Positions 16,411 to 25,639 of a stretch of DNA of 64,000 bases are shown here, one piece after another. Under the pieces are notes generated by a model. It ran no database searches, was not told the DNA's origin, and saw nothing but the letters and a program-made list of their open reading frames with translations. This DNA is from Bacillus_AB infantis_B (GTDB taxonomy: Bacteria > Bacillota > Bacilli > Bacillales > Cytobacillaceae): NCBI RefSeq assembly GCF_008180445.1, contig NZ_VTER01000004.1, forward strand, positions 62,001-126,000, read 5' to 3'. The position numbers and the translations under genes are program-made. The stretch's first letter is position 1, and each line of letters opens with the position of its first letter.

Positions 16411-16470
16411 TAAGAAATCATAAAGCATGAAACCAGTTTCATAACAAGCGTTATTGCTCATTTTTTCCAA

Positions 16471-16500
16471 AAGCAAAAGCCCGGCAGTATGCCGGGCTTT
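16471..16500 (-). terminator. Terminator of the yceG-telA-terD-terD unit
   Basis: AAAGCCCGGCA/TGCCGGGCTTT hairpin followed by TGCTTTTGG on the minus strand. Confidence 0.85.
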
Positions 16501-16513
16501 GGAGTATACAGAA

Positions 16514-17095
16514 TTAAACCGCAAGGCCGAAATTTTTGCAAAGTGCAGCCAGCCCGCCCGAAAATCCGCTTCCGACAGCATTGAATTTCCATTCGCCTCC
16601 ATGCCTGTACAGCTCACAGATGACAACGGCTGTTTCAACGGAGAAATCCTCTCCAAGATCAAAACGGAGCACTTCCTGGTTTGTGTCTTCATTCACTACA
16701 CGGGCAAAAGAATTGGATACCTGGCCAAAATTCTGGCTGCGGCTCTCCGCATCATGGATTGTGACAGTGATGGCAATGCGGTGGACATGGGCCGGGACCT
16801 TGGTGAAGTCGATTTTGATCTGCTCATCATCGCCCTCGCCTTCCCCTGTCCGGTTGTCCCCTGTATGCTCCACAGAGCCGCTTGGGTGGACAAGATTGTT
16901 ATAAAAAATAAAATCATGGTCCTGGACGACTTTCCCATTTTCATCAGCCAGGAATGCAGACGCATCCAGGTCAAAGTCGCCGCCCCCGGAATAGCGGTTT
17001 GTGTCCCAGCCAAGACCGATGATTACTTTTGTCAGGCCCGGATTGCTTTTGGTCAAATCGATGCGCTGCCCTTTAGAAAGATTGATGCTGCTCAT
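16514..17095 (-). CDS. TerD family protein (YceE-like)
   Basis: A 193-residue soluble TerD-domain protein and the last gene of its operon. It opens INLSKGQRIDLTKSNPGL, followed by VIIGLGWDTNRYSGGGDFDLDASAF and HTGDNRTGEGEGDDEQI, whose acidic residues form the family's calcium-binding site. A GELYRHGGEWKFNAVGSGF ending follows. TerD proteins are cytoplasmic stress proteins; B. subtilis YceC/D/E are induced by envelope stress. It lies 44 bases after the next TerD gene, and a clear terminator follows. Its sequence is closer to the TerD at 26560 than to its neighbour at 17140. Confidence 0.93.
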   Translation of the reverse strand: MSSINLSKGQRIDLTKSNPGLTKVIIGLGWDTNRYSGGGDFDLDASAFLADENGKVVQDHDFIFYNNLVHPSGSVEHTGDNRTGEGEGDDEQIKIDFTKVPAHVHRIAITVTIHDAESRSQNFGQVSNSFARVVNEDTNQEVLRFDLGEDFSVETAVVICELYRHGGEWKFNAVGSGFSGGLAALCKNFGLAV

Positions 17096-17139
17096 TTATC
17101 TTCACCTCTGTTGATAGTGTTTTTATTACGATCAAGCTA

Positions 17140-17751
17140 TTAAGTATAAGAACGGACCACATCGGACAGCCCTGGTGCATTGGTGCCTGTTCCGACTGCA
17201 GCAAATTTCCAATCAGTTCCGTGCCTGTACAATTCTCCGACTACGAGGCTTGTCTTGCCGCTGTAATCGTCAGTGAGGTTATAATGGATAAGCTCTTCCC
17301 TGCCCATTGGATTTACAATGCGGATATATGCATTGCGGATCATGCCGAAATGCTGCTTGCGTTTAACCGCATCATAGATATTCACTACAAAAACAAGCTT
17401 CTGGACGTGGGAAGGGACGCGGCTTAGATCAACATTGATCTGCTCATCATCTCCATCTCCCTCTCCAGTCAGATTGTCACCGGTATGCTGTACGCTGCCA
17501 TCTGAACTCTTCAGGTTCCCGAAATAGATGACATCGCTGTTATTCCTTAATTTATCATTCTCCCCCAGCATGATGACTGAAGCATCACAGTCGACATTGG
17601 CGCCTCCGCCGCCGCCGAAGAGAGAGCCGAGAAGTCCCCCTCCTCCTTTGTTTTCAACCGGATCCCACCCGAGGCCTACCATGATTTTTGATAATCCCGG
17701 ATTTCCTTTTGTCAGATCTACTCTTTGTCCTTTTTGCAAATTAATCGCCAT
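17140..17751 (-). CDS. TerD family protein (YceC-like) with a glycine-rich insert
   Basis: A 203-residue TerD paralogue, about ten residues longer because of a Gly-rich insert (GGGGLLGSLFGGGGG, about residues 37-51) before the NVDCDASVIML strand. Other TerD landmarks are kept: INLQKGQRVDLTKGNPGLSKIMVGLGWDP, HTGDNLTGEGDGDDEQI and VGELYRHGTDWKFAAVGTG. AGGTGAAATGA precedes the ATG. It follows telA by about 75 bases with no convincing terminator, so it is probably in the same operon. Confidence 0.92.
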   Translation of the reverse strand: MAINLQKGQRVDLTKGNPGLSKIMVGLGWDPVENKGGGGLLGSLFGGGGGANVDCDASVIMLGENDKLRNNSDVIYFGNLKSSDGSVQHTGDNLTGEGDGDDEQINVDLSRVPSHVQKLVFVVNIYDAVKRKQHFGMIRNAYIRIVNPMGREELIHYNLTDDYSGKTSLVVGELYRHGTDWKFAAVGTGTNAPGLSDVVRSYT

Positions 17752-17826
17752 TCATTTCACCTCATAAATTTACTTTTCTGTATTATTTATATTTAACAGC
17801 CCTGTGTCAGGCTGAAAAAAGCGCCA

Positions 17827-18933
17827 TCAGCCTTGATTTTTCATATTTTTGAAGTTTTCCTGGAGCTGTTCGAGCCTCTTGGTGCCTTCTTCCCTTAAAC
17901 GCCTGTTTTCATCTTCAATCGATTTCGTTTCCTGCATCCCCTTCATGATGATGTTCCACGATTCTTCAATCGTTTCAATCTTGATGCTTGGACCTCCGGC
18001 AAGCCTGGCTATTTCTGCACTTTGATTTGAGATATTCTGCGCATTGCGGACGAGCATCTCATTGGTTCTGCGGTCAAGTTCGCTCATAGAATCGGCAACC
18101 AGCTTCTGGCGCTTTGCCGCAACTGCCTGGATCAGGCCGTTTTTAAATATCGGTATGGTTGTAACAAACGCAGAATTGATTTTCCCAATCAGCTTGGTGT
18201 TCCCTCTCTGGAGAAGGCGGATCTGGGGAGCTGTCTGCAGGGCCACCATTTTCGCCATTTCCAGGTCATAGACACGCTGCTCGAGAAGGTCGATGCTATT
18301 GCGGAGCGTATCTGCCTGCATGGAGGCAATCTGGTCCCCAGATGCTGCTTTTGACTCCAGCTGCGGAAGTTGTGTGCTTTTAAGCTCCTCTGCCTTCATC
18401 TCGCCTGCAACTGCATATTTTTCAAGCGTGAGATAGTATTGATAGTTTTGATCATACATCTGTTCAAGCATATTGGTGGAGTCCACCATTTCACTCTGAT
18501 ACTTGGAGATCTCGACATAGACCTTGTCAATCTCTTTGCCCATTGTCTGATATTTCCCAAAGAGCTTTTCAATCATTTTTTCCCCGCGTTTGAACAGCTT
18601 TCCGAACAAGCCGCCTGAAGTCTGTTCAAAATCCTTCTTGTCGAATCTGTCCATTATCTTCCCCAGCTGCTTCAGGAGGACACCGGAGTCTTCCACCTTG
18701 GTAGCCCTCATATTGCCGAGAATCTGGTCAGAGAAACGGGAGATCTGCTGCGCTGGTTCTTTCCCGAATTCCAGTATTTGAATCTGATCACGTTCATCGA
18801 TCGATCTGGCGAGGTTCTGCACTTCCGCTTCCTGCCTCAGCGCCAGTTTTATTTCCGGCACCTTCGTTTCTGTAAGCACATCAGCGGGATCCTGGGTAAC
18901 CAGTCCTGCACTAGCTTGTTGCGGATCATTCAT
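17827..18933 (-). CDS. yceH: TelA/YceH family toxic anion resistance protein
   Basis: A 368-residue, mostly helical protein of the TelA (toxic anion resistance) family: about the usual length, charged, with long coiled-coil segments and no membrane helix. It has typical segments such as GNMRATKVEDSGVLLKQLGKIMDRFD, MQADTLRNSIDLLEQRVYDLEMAKMVALQTAPQIRLLQRGN and an Asn-rich C-terminal region. The mechanism is unknown. TelA proteins accompany TerD/YceG in tellurite and cell-envelope stress loci. It starts 3 bases after the yceG stop with AAAGGAG upstream, so the two are co-translated. Confidence 0.93.
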   Translation of the reverse strand: MNDPQQASAGLVTQDPADVLTETKVPEIKLALRQEAEVQNLARSIDERDQIQILEFGKEPAQQISRFSDQILGNMRATKVEDSGVLLKQLGKIMDRFDKKDFEQTSGGLFGKLFKRGEKMIEKLFGKYQTMGKEIDKVYVEISKYQSEMVDSTNMLEQMYDQNYQYYLTLEKYAVAGEMKAEELKSTQLPQLESKAASGDQIASMQADTLRNSIDLLEQRVYDLEMAKMVALQTAPQIRLLQRGNTKLIGKINSAFVTTIPIFKNGLIQAVAAKRQKLVADSMSELDRRTNEMLVRNAQNISNQSAEIARLAGGPSIKIETIEESWNIIMKGMQETKSIEDENRRLREEGTKRLEQLQENFKNMKNQG

Positions 18934-18936
18934 GGT

Positions 18937-20580
18937 TCAGTCTCCTTTCAAATTTTTCAGCAGCCCTTGCAGAAACACTTTCTTGATCAGTGAAGGCTCT
19001 TTATAGTCCTGGTCAAAGACCACTTCTTCCAGCCAGTGCGAATCAAAGACACCTTCATTGACATAGTTTTCAAGGTCATTGTGGCCTGGCGGATTATACA
19101 CGATGATATCAACTCCAAATTGGTTCAGGAGAAGCATGAGGGCTGCATCGCTCCTTGTCATCGTACCATTCATTTCATTGTTATAGAGGATCAGCTTGGG
19201 CACATCCTGAGAGTAGTCAAACTTCTGCAGAAGCTTCAGGATGCTGGCCGGCATCTGCATTGCCTGTGTAAACAAATAGATGCTGATTTCTTCCTGGCTT
19301 TCATTATGGATGGGCTTAAGCTCCGGATTTGCACAAAGATTCCTGATTGCATGGGAAATTCCTTTCTGGAGGCCCCCAGGAAGATGGCCGTATTTCCAGT
19401 AGTGCGAACCCGTGACAATCTCCGGATCCAGCTTCCCGTCTTTTCCAAGGGCATTTCTGTAATGAAAGCGAAAGTCGCTTGTCAGGGGGTTTGAAAAAGG
19501 GAACTGCCTGATCAGAAAGCTGCAGTCATTCTCGGCAAGAGCATGCAAGCGGTCCCAATATTCTTTCCGGCTTTTGCTCACTCCGTTGATCTTCGAAAAA
19601 ATGGAAGGGATCTTCACTTCTCCGCCGCTGACTTCAAAGTTCGGCCTGATCATTGCTTTTTCTTTGGCAAGGATGAACAGTTCATCATAAGTTGTTTTGA
19701 GCGTCACAGCAGTAGGTTTGTAGTCCCTCAGCTGCCATGCCTTATAAAGGCCGGAGCCTTCGTGGTTAAGGATGGTTTCGATTTCTCTTGAGGCTTTATA
19801 GGCCACCGTTGATTTCCTTCTCCTTTTCTCCACCGGAAAAGGTTCAGCTGCCTTCTGTTCAGGATACTGCTGGACAAATGTTTCTTCTTTCCCCGGATCT
19901 GCGAGCGCAAGGACATCCTGGCCATCCGGGCTGAAAGCCGCGAGATCGCAGCCAAGAAAAAAGATGAATGACAGGAAATATTGCTGGCTCTTGCCTGCTT
20001 CTCCATACCAAAGGAATTTCGGCATGCTTTCTTCCGGATTGCAGCCGCTTAGCGGCTGGGAGAGATGGTTAAAGGACCATTTCACAAGATCTACAAGCAC
20101 CCTTCGGAAGTCTGGGCTTTCAAGGCCTTCTTTTTCCCTCCCGGCAAACATCTCAATGACTTTAGTGAATGCCTCCCTTACCTTTCTATGGACAAGGGGA
20201 TTATCAGGCTTCAAGAGCAGCTGCTCACCATCAAGGAAGGCGATGAAGCGGTTGATTGAAAGCTTCTGCTCCCTGTTGATGTTCAATACCTTTTGAATGG
20301 CCTGGAAATGCTGGTTGTCGATCGTTTTATCAAGAGTATCGCTGCTTAAAAGGATAAGTCCATTATCTGGTGAGTGTATATAATCATAAAGCTGATTATA
20401 GTATTCATCTTCATCCGCAGGAATGCCCAGAAACCTTGCAGCAACCTGGCTGATCTGGATGATGCCGTCGCCTGCCTGATACTGCGGGCGTTCGGAGCTG
20501 CGCTTTTTAATGGCAGACAGCCAATTGTCCGCAGACACAGGCAGCAGATTGACCTTTAATCTATTATAAGTTGGATACAT
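18937..20580 (-). CDS. yceG: YceG family protein, Ter-associated
   Basis: A 547-residue soluble protein, close to the length of B. subtilis YceG and in the same YceG-YceH(TelA) order. The C-terminal part (LLQKFDYSQDVPKLILYNNEMNGTMTRSDAALMLLLNQFGVDIIVYNPPGHNDLENYV) is the most characteristic. Its pattern of predicted strands and helices suggests a Rossmann-like domain. The biochemical role is unknown. It is the first gene of the yceG-telA-terD-terD unit, with AAGGGATAAAC before the ATG and an ECF-type promoter about 130 bases upstream. Confidence 0.9.
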   Translation of the reverse strand: MYPTYNRLKVNLLPVSADNWLSAIKKRSSERPQYQAGDGIIQISQVAARFLGIPADEDEYYNQLYDYIHSPDNGLILLSSDTLDKTIDNQHFQAIQKVLNINREQKLSINRFIAFLDGEQLLLKPDNPLVHRKVREAFTKVIEMFAGREKEGLESPDFRRVLVDLVKWSFNHLSQPLSGCNPEESMPKFLWYGEAGKSQQYFLSFIFFLGCDLAAFSPDGQDVLALADPGKEETFVQQYPEQKAAEPFPVEKRRRKSTVAYKASREIETILNHEGSGLYKAWQLRDYKPTAVTLKTTYDELFILAKEKAMIRPNFEVSGGEVKIPSIFSKINGVSKSRKEYWDRLHALAENDCSFLIRQFPFSNPLTSDFRFHYRNALGKDGKLDPEIVTGSHYWKYGHLPGGLQKGISHAIRNLCANPELKPIHNESQEEISIYLFTQAMQMPASILKLLQKFDYSQDVPKLILYNNEMNGTMTRSDAALMLLLNQFGVDIIVYNPPGHNDLENYVNEGVFDSHWLEEVVFDQDYKEPSLIKKVFLQGLLKNLKGD

Positions 20581-20711
20581 GTTTATCCCTTCCCTCTAGG
20601 AGCGAAAGATTTAGCCCTATTGGCTTATGTAAATTTCTTTCATCATATCATATCAGGTGCATGTTTTAACAACGATAGCCTTCAGCACTGGCTTTTAGCT
20701 CTATTAGAATA

Positions 20712-20737
20712 TACGGAACAGGCTGAAAAAAGTTTCA
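20712..20737 (-). promoter_or_regulatory. ECF sigma (SigW-type) promoter of yceG operon
   Basis: On the minus strand TGAAAC (20737-20732), a 16-bp spacer, then CGTA (20715-20712). This is an exact match to the SigW-type ECF consensus of B. subtilis. The leader to yceG would be about 125 nt. Confidence 0.8.
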
Positions 20738-20837
20738 ATATGATTAAAACAAGTTGTATCCCCTCTTCCCCGTCACAATCACCAACGGGCTTATCCCTGC
20801 ATATAGTTGAGTACAAATAATTAAAGAAGGTGATCCC

Positions 20838-21104
20838 TTGCGCTTCCTGATTAAAAGGCCCTCCTATGATAGCTGCAGGAATGAACTGGAAGCTGTCCGC
20901 CAGATCATGACTTCCGGCGCTTACCAATTCATTGACCTCCTGCTGTGGTCAGCTGTGCTCGCCATCATGACATACCCGCTTCACCACGCACCGTCTTATG
21001 CGCTTGCGGTTTTTCTTGCTTTTTATGCATTTGGGAGCGTGCTCCTGCTATTGCTTCATTTTTTTACAAAAGGGCAGTCCGGCCGGGGGCAGAATTACCG
21101 CTGA
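20838..21104 (+). CDS. Small two-helix membrane protein, unknown function
   Basis: An 88-residue protein starting at TTG with a good AAGAAGGTGA site. A hydrophilic N-terminal segment is followed by two membrane helices (about residues 29-46 and 52-77), ending in a basic tail (TKGQSGRGQNYR). I do not recognise a family. It is encoded on the strand opposite the Ter genes, and its last 41 bases overlap the 3' end of the HAD hydrolase gene, so the two transcripts are antisense to each other there. It could be a Ter-linked membrane partner, but nothing proves that. Confidence 0.5.
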   Translation: MRFLIKRPSYDSCRNELEAVRQIMTSGAYQFIDLLLWSAVLAIMTYPLHHAPSYALAVFLAFYAFGSVLLLLLHFFTKGQSGRGQNYR

Positions 21105-21909
21105 CGGCAGCTTCCCGGCCAAGAAGCAGCCTGTATGCCTTCAGGAGGATTTCTTCTCCGGCAAGTATTCCCCTGTTCTCCGAAAAATTGCAGCTGAATC
21201 CATGAGGCATCTCCATAGAAAGCTCTCCATGATCCGGGACAAAAGCATGATGGCATACCTTCAGGAAATCATAATCGAGAAGGGAATCTCCCGCACCGGC
21301 AAGAATATCTGCTCCCTCTCTATTGCTGATGAATTTAACCGCCTCTCCCTTGCAGACAGGAATCGGCATAAAGTAAAGCTTCCTGCCTTGCAGGGATATC
21401 CTCCATCCGAGACGGCGGACATCCTCTTCCAGTTTTTTCTTTTCCTGAAGGCTGATGCGCTCCTGGAGGATATAGTAGAAGAAGGAATCCCCTGCTTTTT
21501 TCAATGTCCCGGAAAATCTCCATCCTGCAGCAAACTCAGCCATTTCCTCCTGCAGCGCACACTCTTCCTTTAGGCGCTTATCTACCCGCTCCGTCCACTC
21601 ATCAAGCAGTTTCCCCTTATAATGGATTTGGGCTCCATTTGAAGTGACCTCATAAGAGACAGGGATATCTCTTCCAAATATCCCTACTCTTTTATACTGT
21701 TCATATGTCCTGGTTGTAACAGGCACAACGAGTGCTTCTTCTGCAAGTTCCCTTAACAGGTTAAGCGACCTTGCAGTCATGAATGCAGCAGGCTGCCCTT
21801 CCTTCATCTCGGCGGCTGTCAGCTGAAGATCTTCCTCACAGCCAAGATCTTCAAGTGCTCTGTTTGAATAAATCATAGTCCTGTCAAGATCTGTTGCAAA
21901 CATATTCAT
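21064..21909 (-). CDS. HAD-family hydrolase of the Ter-linked biosynthetic module
   Basis: A HAD-superfamily phosphatase-like protein of about 281 aa. The nucleophile motif at the N terminus is FATDLDRTMIY (Asp7 nucleophile, Asp9 acid/base), followed by a cap domain. The later ILAGAGDSLLDYDFLK holds the conserved motif IV GDSxxD. I choose ATG 21909, which overlaps the upstream stop (ATGA), over the longer frame from 21945. HADs of this kind occur in the metabolite module of Ter systems and probably dephosphorylate the phosphoribosyl intermediate. It is the last of four overlapping genes. Confidence 0.88.
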   Translation of the reverse strand: MNMFATDLDRTMIYSNRALEDLGCEEDLQLTAAEMKEGQPAAFMTARSLNLLRELAEEALVVPVTTRTYEQYKRVGIFGRDIPVSYEVTSNGAQIHYKGKLLDEWTERVDKRLKEECALQEEMAEFAAGWRFSGTLKKAGDSFFYYILQERISLQEKKKLEEDVRRLGWRISLQGRKLYFMPIPVCKGEAVKFISNREGADILAGAGDSLLDYDFLKVCHHAFVPDHGELSMEMPHGFSCNFSENRGILAGEEILLKAYRLLLGREAAVSGNSAPGRTALL

Positions 21910-23018
21910 GACTGGCTGCCAACCTTTTTGATCAGCCCGCAGCATGTATAGCTCATGTCAGGGTACCGGACGATCTCCACCCCGCGTTCTTCAGCCAAGA
22001 GTTTGATATGCCTGACATAAGGGCTTTCCGGGTCCCTCATCAGAATTTTCCAGGGGACTCTCCTTAACAGTACACGTGTTGTTTCACCAACGCCGGGCTT
22101 AACAAAATTCGTGCTTTCAATATCATATTCCTCTTTGATCGCCAGCACTTCCTCCATCCCCCTGAAATCAGGTTCGGATTCAGCTTCAGCAGAATAGCCA
22201 TCACAGATTTTTTTCGCTTCTTCCATGACGTAATCGAATTGTTCTTCTATTATGCTGATATATTCATTGGAAACATCCGCTTCTGCAAGGCTGCGGTAAT
22301 ATTTGGCACCGTGGAAATCTTCAGGTCCGATCAAATCATTGAGCACCGTCCTGCTGACAAGGCCGGAAACAGTCGAATTCAGGCAGGCGCTTGGAATCAG
22401 AAAATCCTCCCTTGTGCCATACAGACTGGTGCAATAGCCTGGATCAGCAAGGACAGCAAGCGTATCATCAAGATCCCAGCCATATTTTTCATTCATGCTG
22501 CTGCATGCTTTCGTCAATTCAAGCGAGATAGCTCCTTTGCCTGTCCACCCATCGACAAACTGGATATTGCATCCGGGATGCTTTTCTATTATGTATTTCA
22601 GGGCATTCTCATCAATGCCTCTGTCACGGACGATGGAAATGCTGTAATGGGGAAGGGTTGTACCGTATACCTGCTTTATATACCGCTTCATCAGGATCCC
22701 GACCGGGGTGCCGGCCCTTGCAAGGGAAACAAGGACAATCTTGTCCCCTCTTCTGCTGAGCAGCTTTTCCGACGTCACCGCAGTGCAAAGCGCCACCTTT
22801 TCCTTATAGTCTTCAAGCGTTTTCCAAAACAGCTCTAAATAGTGGGCTGGAGGGATGTACTCAATGGGAAGCGTCTCACTGTAATGCTGGCCGGACTGGA
22901 TCTTTTTTTCCCTGTTTTCAGTTGCCCCTTCCAATTCGTATGCACTGAGGTCCTTCAGCAGAAAGATGACATCTTCACTGCTGTAGGAGCCAAAAGTTTC
23001 TGCTGCTGTTTCAGCCAT
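21906..23018 (-). CDS. StiP/PRTase_1-type phosphoribosyltransferase-like protein
   Basis: A 370-residue protein of the family annotated as cysteine protease StiP (PRTase_1). The sequence looks like a phosphoribosyltransferase: VLVSLARAGTPVGILMKRYI is a substrate-side strand-loop, and IQFVDGWTGKGAISLEL stands where type I PRTases have the PRPP loop. A HYSISIVRDRGIDENALKYII segment lies between. The start ATG 23018 has GGAGGG 7 bases upstream; a frame to 23033 lacks a site. It overlaps its neighbours by 8 and 4 bases. The role inferred for the family is transfer of a base-like group to phosphoribose in Ter-linked metabolite synthesis; protease activity is doubtful. Confidence 0.87.
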   Translation of the reverse strand: MAETAAETFGSYSSEDVIFLLKDLSAYELEGATENREKKIQSGQHYSETLPIEYIPPAHYLELFWKTLEDYKEKVALCTAVTSEKLLSRRGDKIVLVSLARAGTPVGILMKRYIKQVYGTTLPHYSISIVRDRGIDENALKYIIEKHPGCNIQFVDGWTGKGAISLELTKACSSMNEKYGWDLDDTLAVLADPGYCTSLYGTREDFLIPSACLNSTVSGLVSRTVLNDLIGPEDFHGAKYYRSLAEADVSNEYISIIEEQFDYVMEEAKKICDGYSAEAESEPDFRGMEEVLAIKEEYDIESTNFVKPGVGETTRVLLRRVPWKILMRDPESPYVRHIKLLAEERGVEIVRYPDMSYTCCGLIKKVGSQS

Positions 23019-24387
23019 TGTTGTTCCCTCCATTAAAATAAACGATTTTTATATCCTTGATTCCTGTTTTCTTCAATTCCTCCAGCAATGGGGCAAGCGC
23101 TTCCCGATTCGGTTCCCGTTCAAAGAGTATATAGAGGTCATCATAAAATCCAGGGGTGATATTATAGACAAATTGCCTGATATCTGCATCCTCAGGATTG
23201 GGAAATGACAGTCCTTCCCTTGCCCCGTACCCTTCCCGGTCCAGAACATGGACAGGGCTTCGAGTAGTGGACTGAAAAAAGACCCCTTTCCCCATTTGCG
23301 ATGCCACTTTCATAGGGATATACATGAACTCGCCTGTTCCCAGGATAAGTGTATGATCTCCTTTTCTTCTCTTAGCCAGGAGTGCGGCTGCAGCCTCCAG
23401 GTCCCGTTCAGGCTCTTCCGCTCCCTTCTGGAGCCCGAATCTGCCTGTTCCTTTGAGGTAGGGGATATTGCAGATCCCGCCTCCAAGCGTGATTGAAGGA
23501 CTCCCTGCTTTTTCAAAAGAAAGCCCTGCTTCACTAAGATTGATGAAGCTTATGCTGGATCCCTCTGCATCCCGTTTTCTGTCTTCTATATTCGTTTGGA
23601 TGACAGGTTCTCCTGCAGCCTGCATTTCCCCTTTTAGGAGGCTTACACTGTTGATCGTGATCCCTAGTTCTTTTTCAAGCATCTGGAATGCTGCCTGGTT
23701 TTCCTGTGAACGCCAATCCAATATGGAAGCGACCGTATATTCACTGCGCGGGAATTCTGCCTGGATGGATCTGATGATATTGACTGCCGTTTTGCCTGTG
23801 GTCATTTCATCATCAACCAGGATGACTTCACGCTGATTGTCAAGAAGCTCCCTGTCCGCGTAGCAGCGATGGGAGGTTGCATGAGAATGCTCTTCCTCGA
23901 AGTCTATTATGGAAACTGCTTCAGGAAGTGTTTCTCTTGTAGTATGAAAATACCCTGCTGCCTTGAAAGCATTATAAAAGCTGTGGCCAAGCGCGGTTGC
24001 AGTCTCTGCAAACCCGATGATCACCGGATTATACTTTTTATCAACAAAGGGAATGGACGGCCTGCTAACTGCCGGATCCAGCAAAAAGGCTTGCAGAAGC
24101 TCTTCGGTTTCCGGCAGCGGCCAGCCTTCCTTTAATTCAGCATAGCGTGCGGCCAGCAGCTCTCCAGTGATCAGCCCTTTTTCCGGATGGATGGGCAGAT
24201 GCTTCCCCAGCAATTTGCTCACAAAAAGGAATGATCTCTTTTTGTTGATGCGGGCTGCCATTGTAAAAAAATGATCAACAGGTATGTTATATGGATTTTC
24301 AGTTATTTCAAGTTCAACGTTCAGCCCCTCAATAACTGGAAGCAAATACTTCTTTTTCGAGCAGGTCAATGTATGAGTATTCTTCAT
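23011..24387 (-). CDS. PRTase_2-TRSP domain phosphoribosyltransferase-like protein
   Basis: A two-domain protein of 458 aa. Residues about 25-260 are the PRTase_2 domain, with the family block AARINKKRSFLFVSKLLGKHLP and the PRPP-binding loop VILVDDEMTTGKTA (188-201). The C-terminal TRSP domain carries the name-giving motif at 375-378 (FFQSTTRSPVHVLD). The ATG at 24387 has GGGGTG upstream and overlaps the lyase gene by 59 bases. A shorter start is possible, but KKKYLLPVIEGLNVELE fits the family N terminus. It is predicted to form an N-glycosidic bond in the Ter biosynthetic module. Confidence 0.9.
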   Translation of the reverse strand: MKNTHTLTCSKKKYLLPVIEGLNVELEITENPYNIPVDHFFTMAARINKKRSFLFVSKLLGKHLPIHPEKGLITGELLAARYAELKEGWPLPETEELLQAFLLDPAVSRPSIPFVDKKYNPVIIGFAETATALGHSFYNAFKAAGYFHTTRETLPEAVSIIDFEEEHSHATSHRCYADRELLDNQREVILVDDEMTTGKTAVNIIRSIQAEFPRSEYTVASILDWRSQENQAAFQMLEKELGITINSVSLLKGEMQAAGEPVIQTNIEDRKRDAEGSSISFINLSEAGLSFEKAGSPSITLGGGICNIPYLKGTGRFGLQKGAEEPERDLEAAAALLAKRRKGDHTLILGTGEFMYIPMKVASQMGKGVFFQSTTRSPVHVLDREGYGAREGLSFPNPEDADIRQFVYNITPGFYDDLYILFEREPNREALAPLLEELKKTGIKDIKIVYFNGGNNNG

Positions 24388-25525
24388 GAAGCACCCCGTA
24401 TATTTCAGATTTTAAAAGAATTTTCTGCGCCCAATATAAATGCGGCTTGATTTCATTCATTTTGTTTGAGTAGGCGCTTTTCATGACGCCAATGCTGCCT
24501 TCTGCACTGGCAGCAATATTCCTGGCATCCTCGTACTCTTCAAGTGTAACGGCATTCAAAGCCTGCACCGGCCTTATATGGGTAGGATGGATGATCGTCT
24601 TTCCTGTCAGGCCATTGGCAATATCCATCATAATTTCACGGATCAGGCCGTCCATATGCTTATCGATCAGTCCCGTCCTCATCCTGATGCCTGCTTCACC
24701 GTACTTCTCCAGGAAGGGCGTCTGCCTCAGCTGGGGCTTAAGCATTCTATCTTTAGAGGAAAAATATTCCCAGACCGGCCCTGATACTGTGAACTGGCTG
24801 CCGGCACGCCCAAAAACATTTATAATATCAGCAATGCAGTCCCGTATGACCGCTATATCATATACCGTGTTATCCGAATTTCTCCTGATGCCGTAAAGAC
24901 CGGAAAAATCGGTCGCCCCTATCCTGACATTAAGGATAATATCCCTGTATTGTTCAAGGAGTCCTTTTATGTCCAGAAGCTCTCCGACTCTTGTTTCTTT
25001 CTGGATGATTTTCTTTGTTTCCAGAATCGGCATTGCATACAGAACGTGGCCTTCTCTATTCCTGCGGCTGATTTCCGCCAGTGATTCTGCTCCTTCTGCA
25101 GGGTCAAATTTAGGAATGACAACTCCTGTCAGCATGCTTATTTCCTGCCCCATCCCGGAAAACAGCCGCTCCAGCTGTCCATGGCTGCGGGTCCTTATAA
25201 AAATAAGCGGCAGATCGTCCTCCTGGAAATATCCCTTCCCCAGCTCTTGATGAAGGAGCTTAAGTTCAGCCAGCAGGCTTTCTTCAGCCTGCTCCACTTC
25301 TGAATCGCCAATGGCATCCTCCAGGCAGATCACCATGGAAGTAAGGCCAGAATGCTTCTTTGAGAGCAGATCCTGATGAATATTGGGCCTTGTCGCAGGC
25401 ATATAAAGCGTTGCGCCTAAGCAATAGGACAACAGCTCTTTCGGGGAACGTTTAGAGAAGGACCCCGGCTTTTTATAAAAGAGCCTGTCAATTTCCCTGT
25501 CTTCCAAATCAGCAAATAATTTCAT
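24329..25525 (-). CDS. HpcH/HpaI-like C-C bond lyase (CitE-type TIM barrel) of the Ter module
   Basis: A 398-residue TIM-barrel lyase of the C-C_Bond_Lyase/CitE-like family linked to Ter systems. It has SYCLGATLYMPATRPN at the first strand and LTSMVICLEDAIGDSEVEQAEESL with the metal-binding Glu-Asp. The RTRSHGQLERL and VIPKFDPAEGAESL strands and VRIGATDFSGLYGIRRN near the C-terminal side of the barrel follow. The start ATG 25525 has AGGAG 7 bases upstream; the frame from 25543 has none. It is the first gene of the four-gene module, and the substrate is unknown. Confidence 0.87.
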   Translation of the reverse strand: MKLFADLEDREIDRLFYKKPGSFSKRSPKELLSYCLGATLYMPATRPNIHQDLLSKKHSGLTSMVICLEDAIGDSEVEQAEESLLAELKLLHQELGKGYFQEDDLPLIFIRTRSHGQLERLFSGMGQEISMLTGVVIPKFDPAEGAESLAEISRRNREGHVLYAMPILETKKIIQKETRVGELLDIKGLLEQYRDIILNVRIGATDFSGLYGIRRNSDNTVYDIAVIRDCIADIINVFGRAGSQFTVSGPVWEYFSSKDRMLKPQLRQTPFLEKYGEAGIRMRTGLIDKHMDGLIREIMMDIANGLTGKTIIHPTHIRPVQALNAVTLEEYEDARNIAASAEGSIGVMKSAYSNKMNEIKPHLYWAQKILLKSEIYGVLHEEYSYIDLLEKEVFASSY

Positions 25526-25601
25526 TTTAATTCTCCTATTCATGCAAAGTAAAAGAGGGAAACACTTGTCTTCAAGGATTATTCAAGCATCCTTCAAAGC
25601 A

Positions 25602-25627
25602 TACTTGTCCAATCTAAGAAGCTTTCA
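25602..25627 (-). promoter_or_regulatory. Possible weak ECF-type promoter of the Ter biosynthetic module
   Basis: TGAAAG (25627-25622), a 16-bp spacer and AGTA (25605-25602) on the minus strand: one mismatch in each element against TGAAAC-N16-CGTA. It lies between the terC terminator and the lyase gene. Confidence 0.35.
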
Positions 25628-25639
25628 GACTGCCAAAAA

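Noticed and set aside
16430..16456. TGAAAC followed by CGTT on the plus strand near 16430
   Set aside because: The spacing is 15 and the -10 is CGTT; there is no plus-strand gene downstream.
16454..17143. 229-residue plus-strand frame opposite terD
   Set aside because: It is exactly antisense to a clear TerD gene; the sequence looks like a reverse-strand shadow with no ribosome site.
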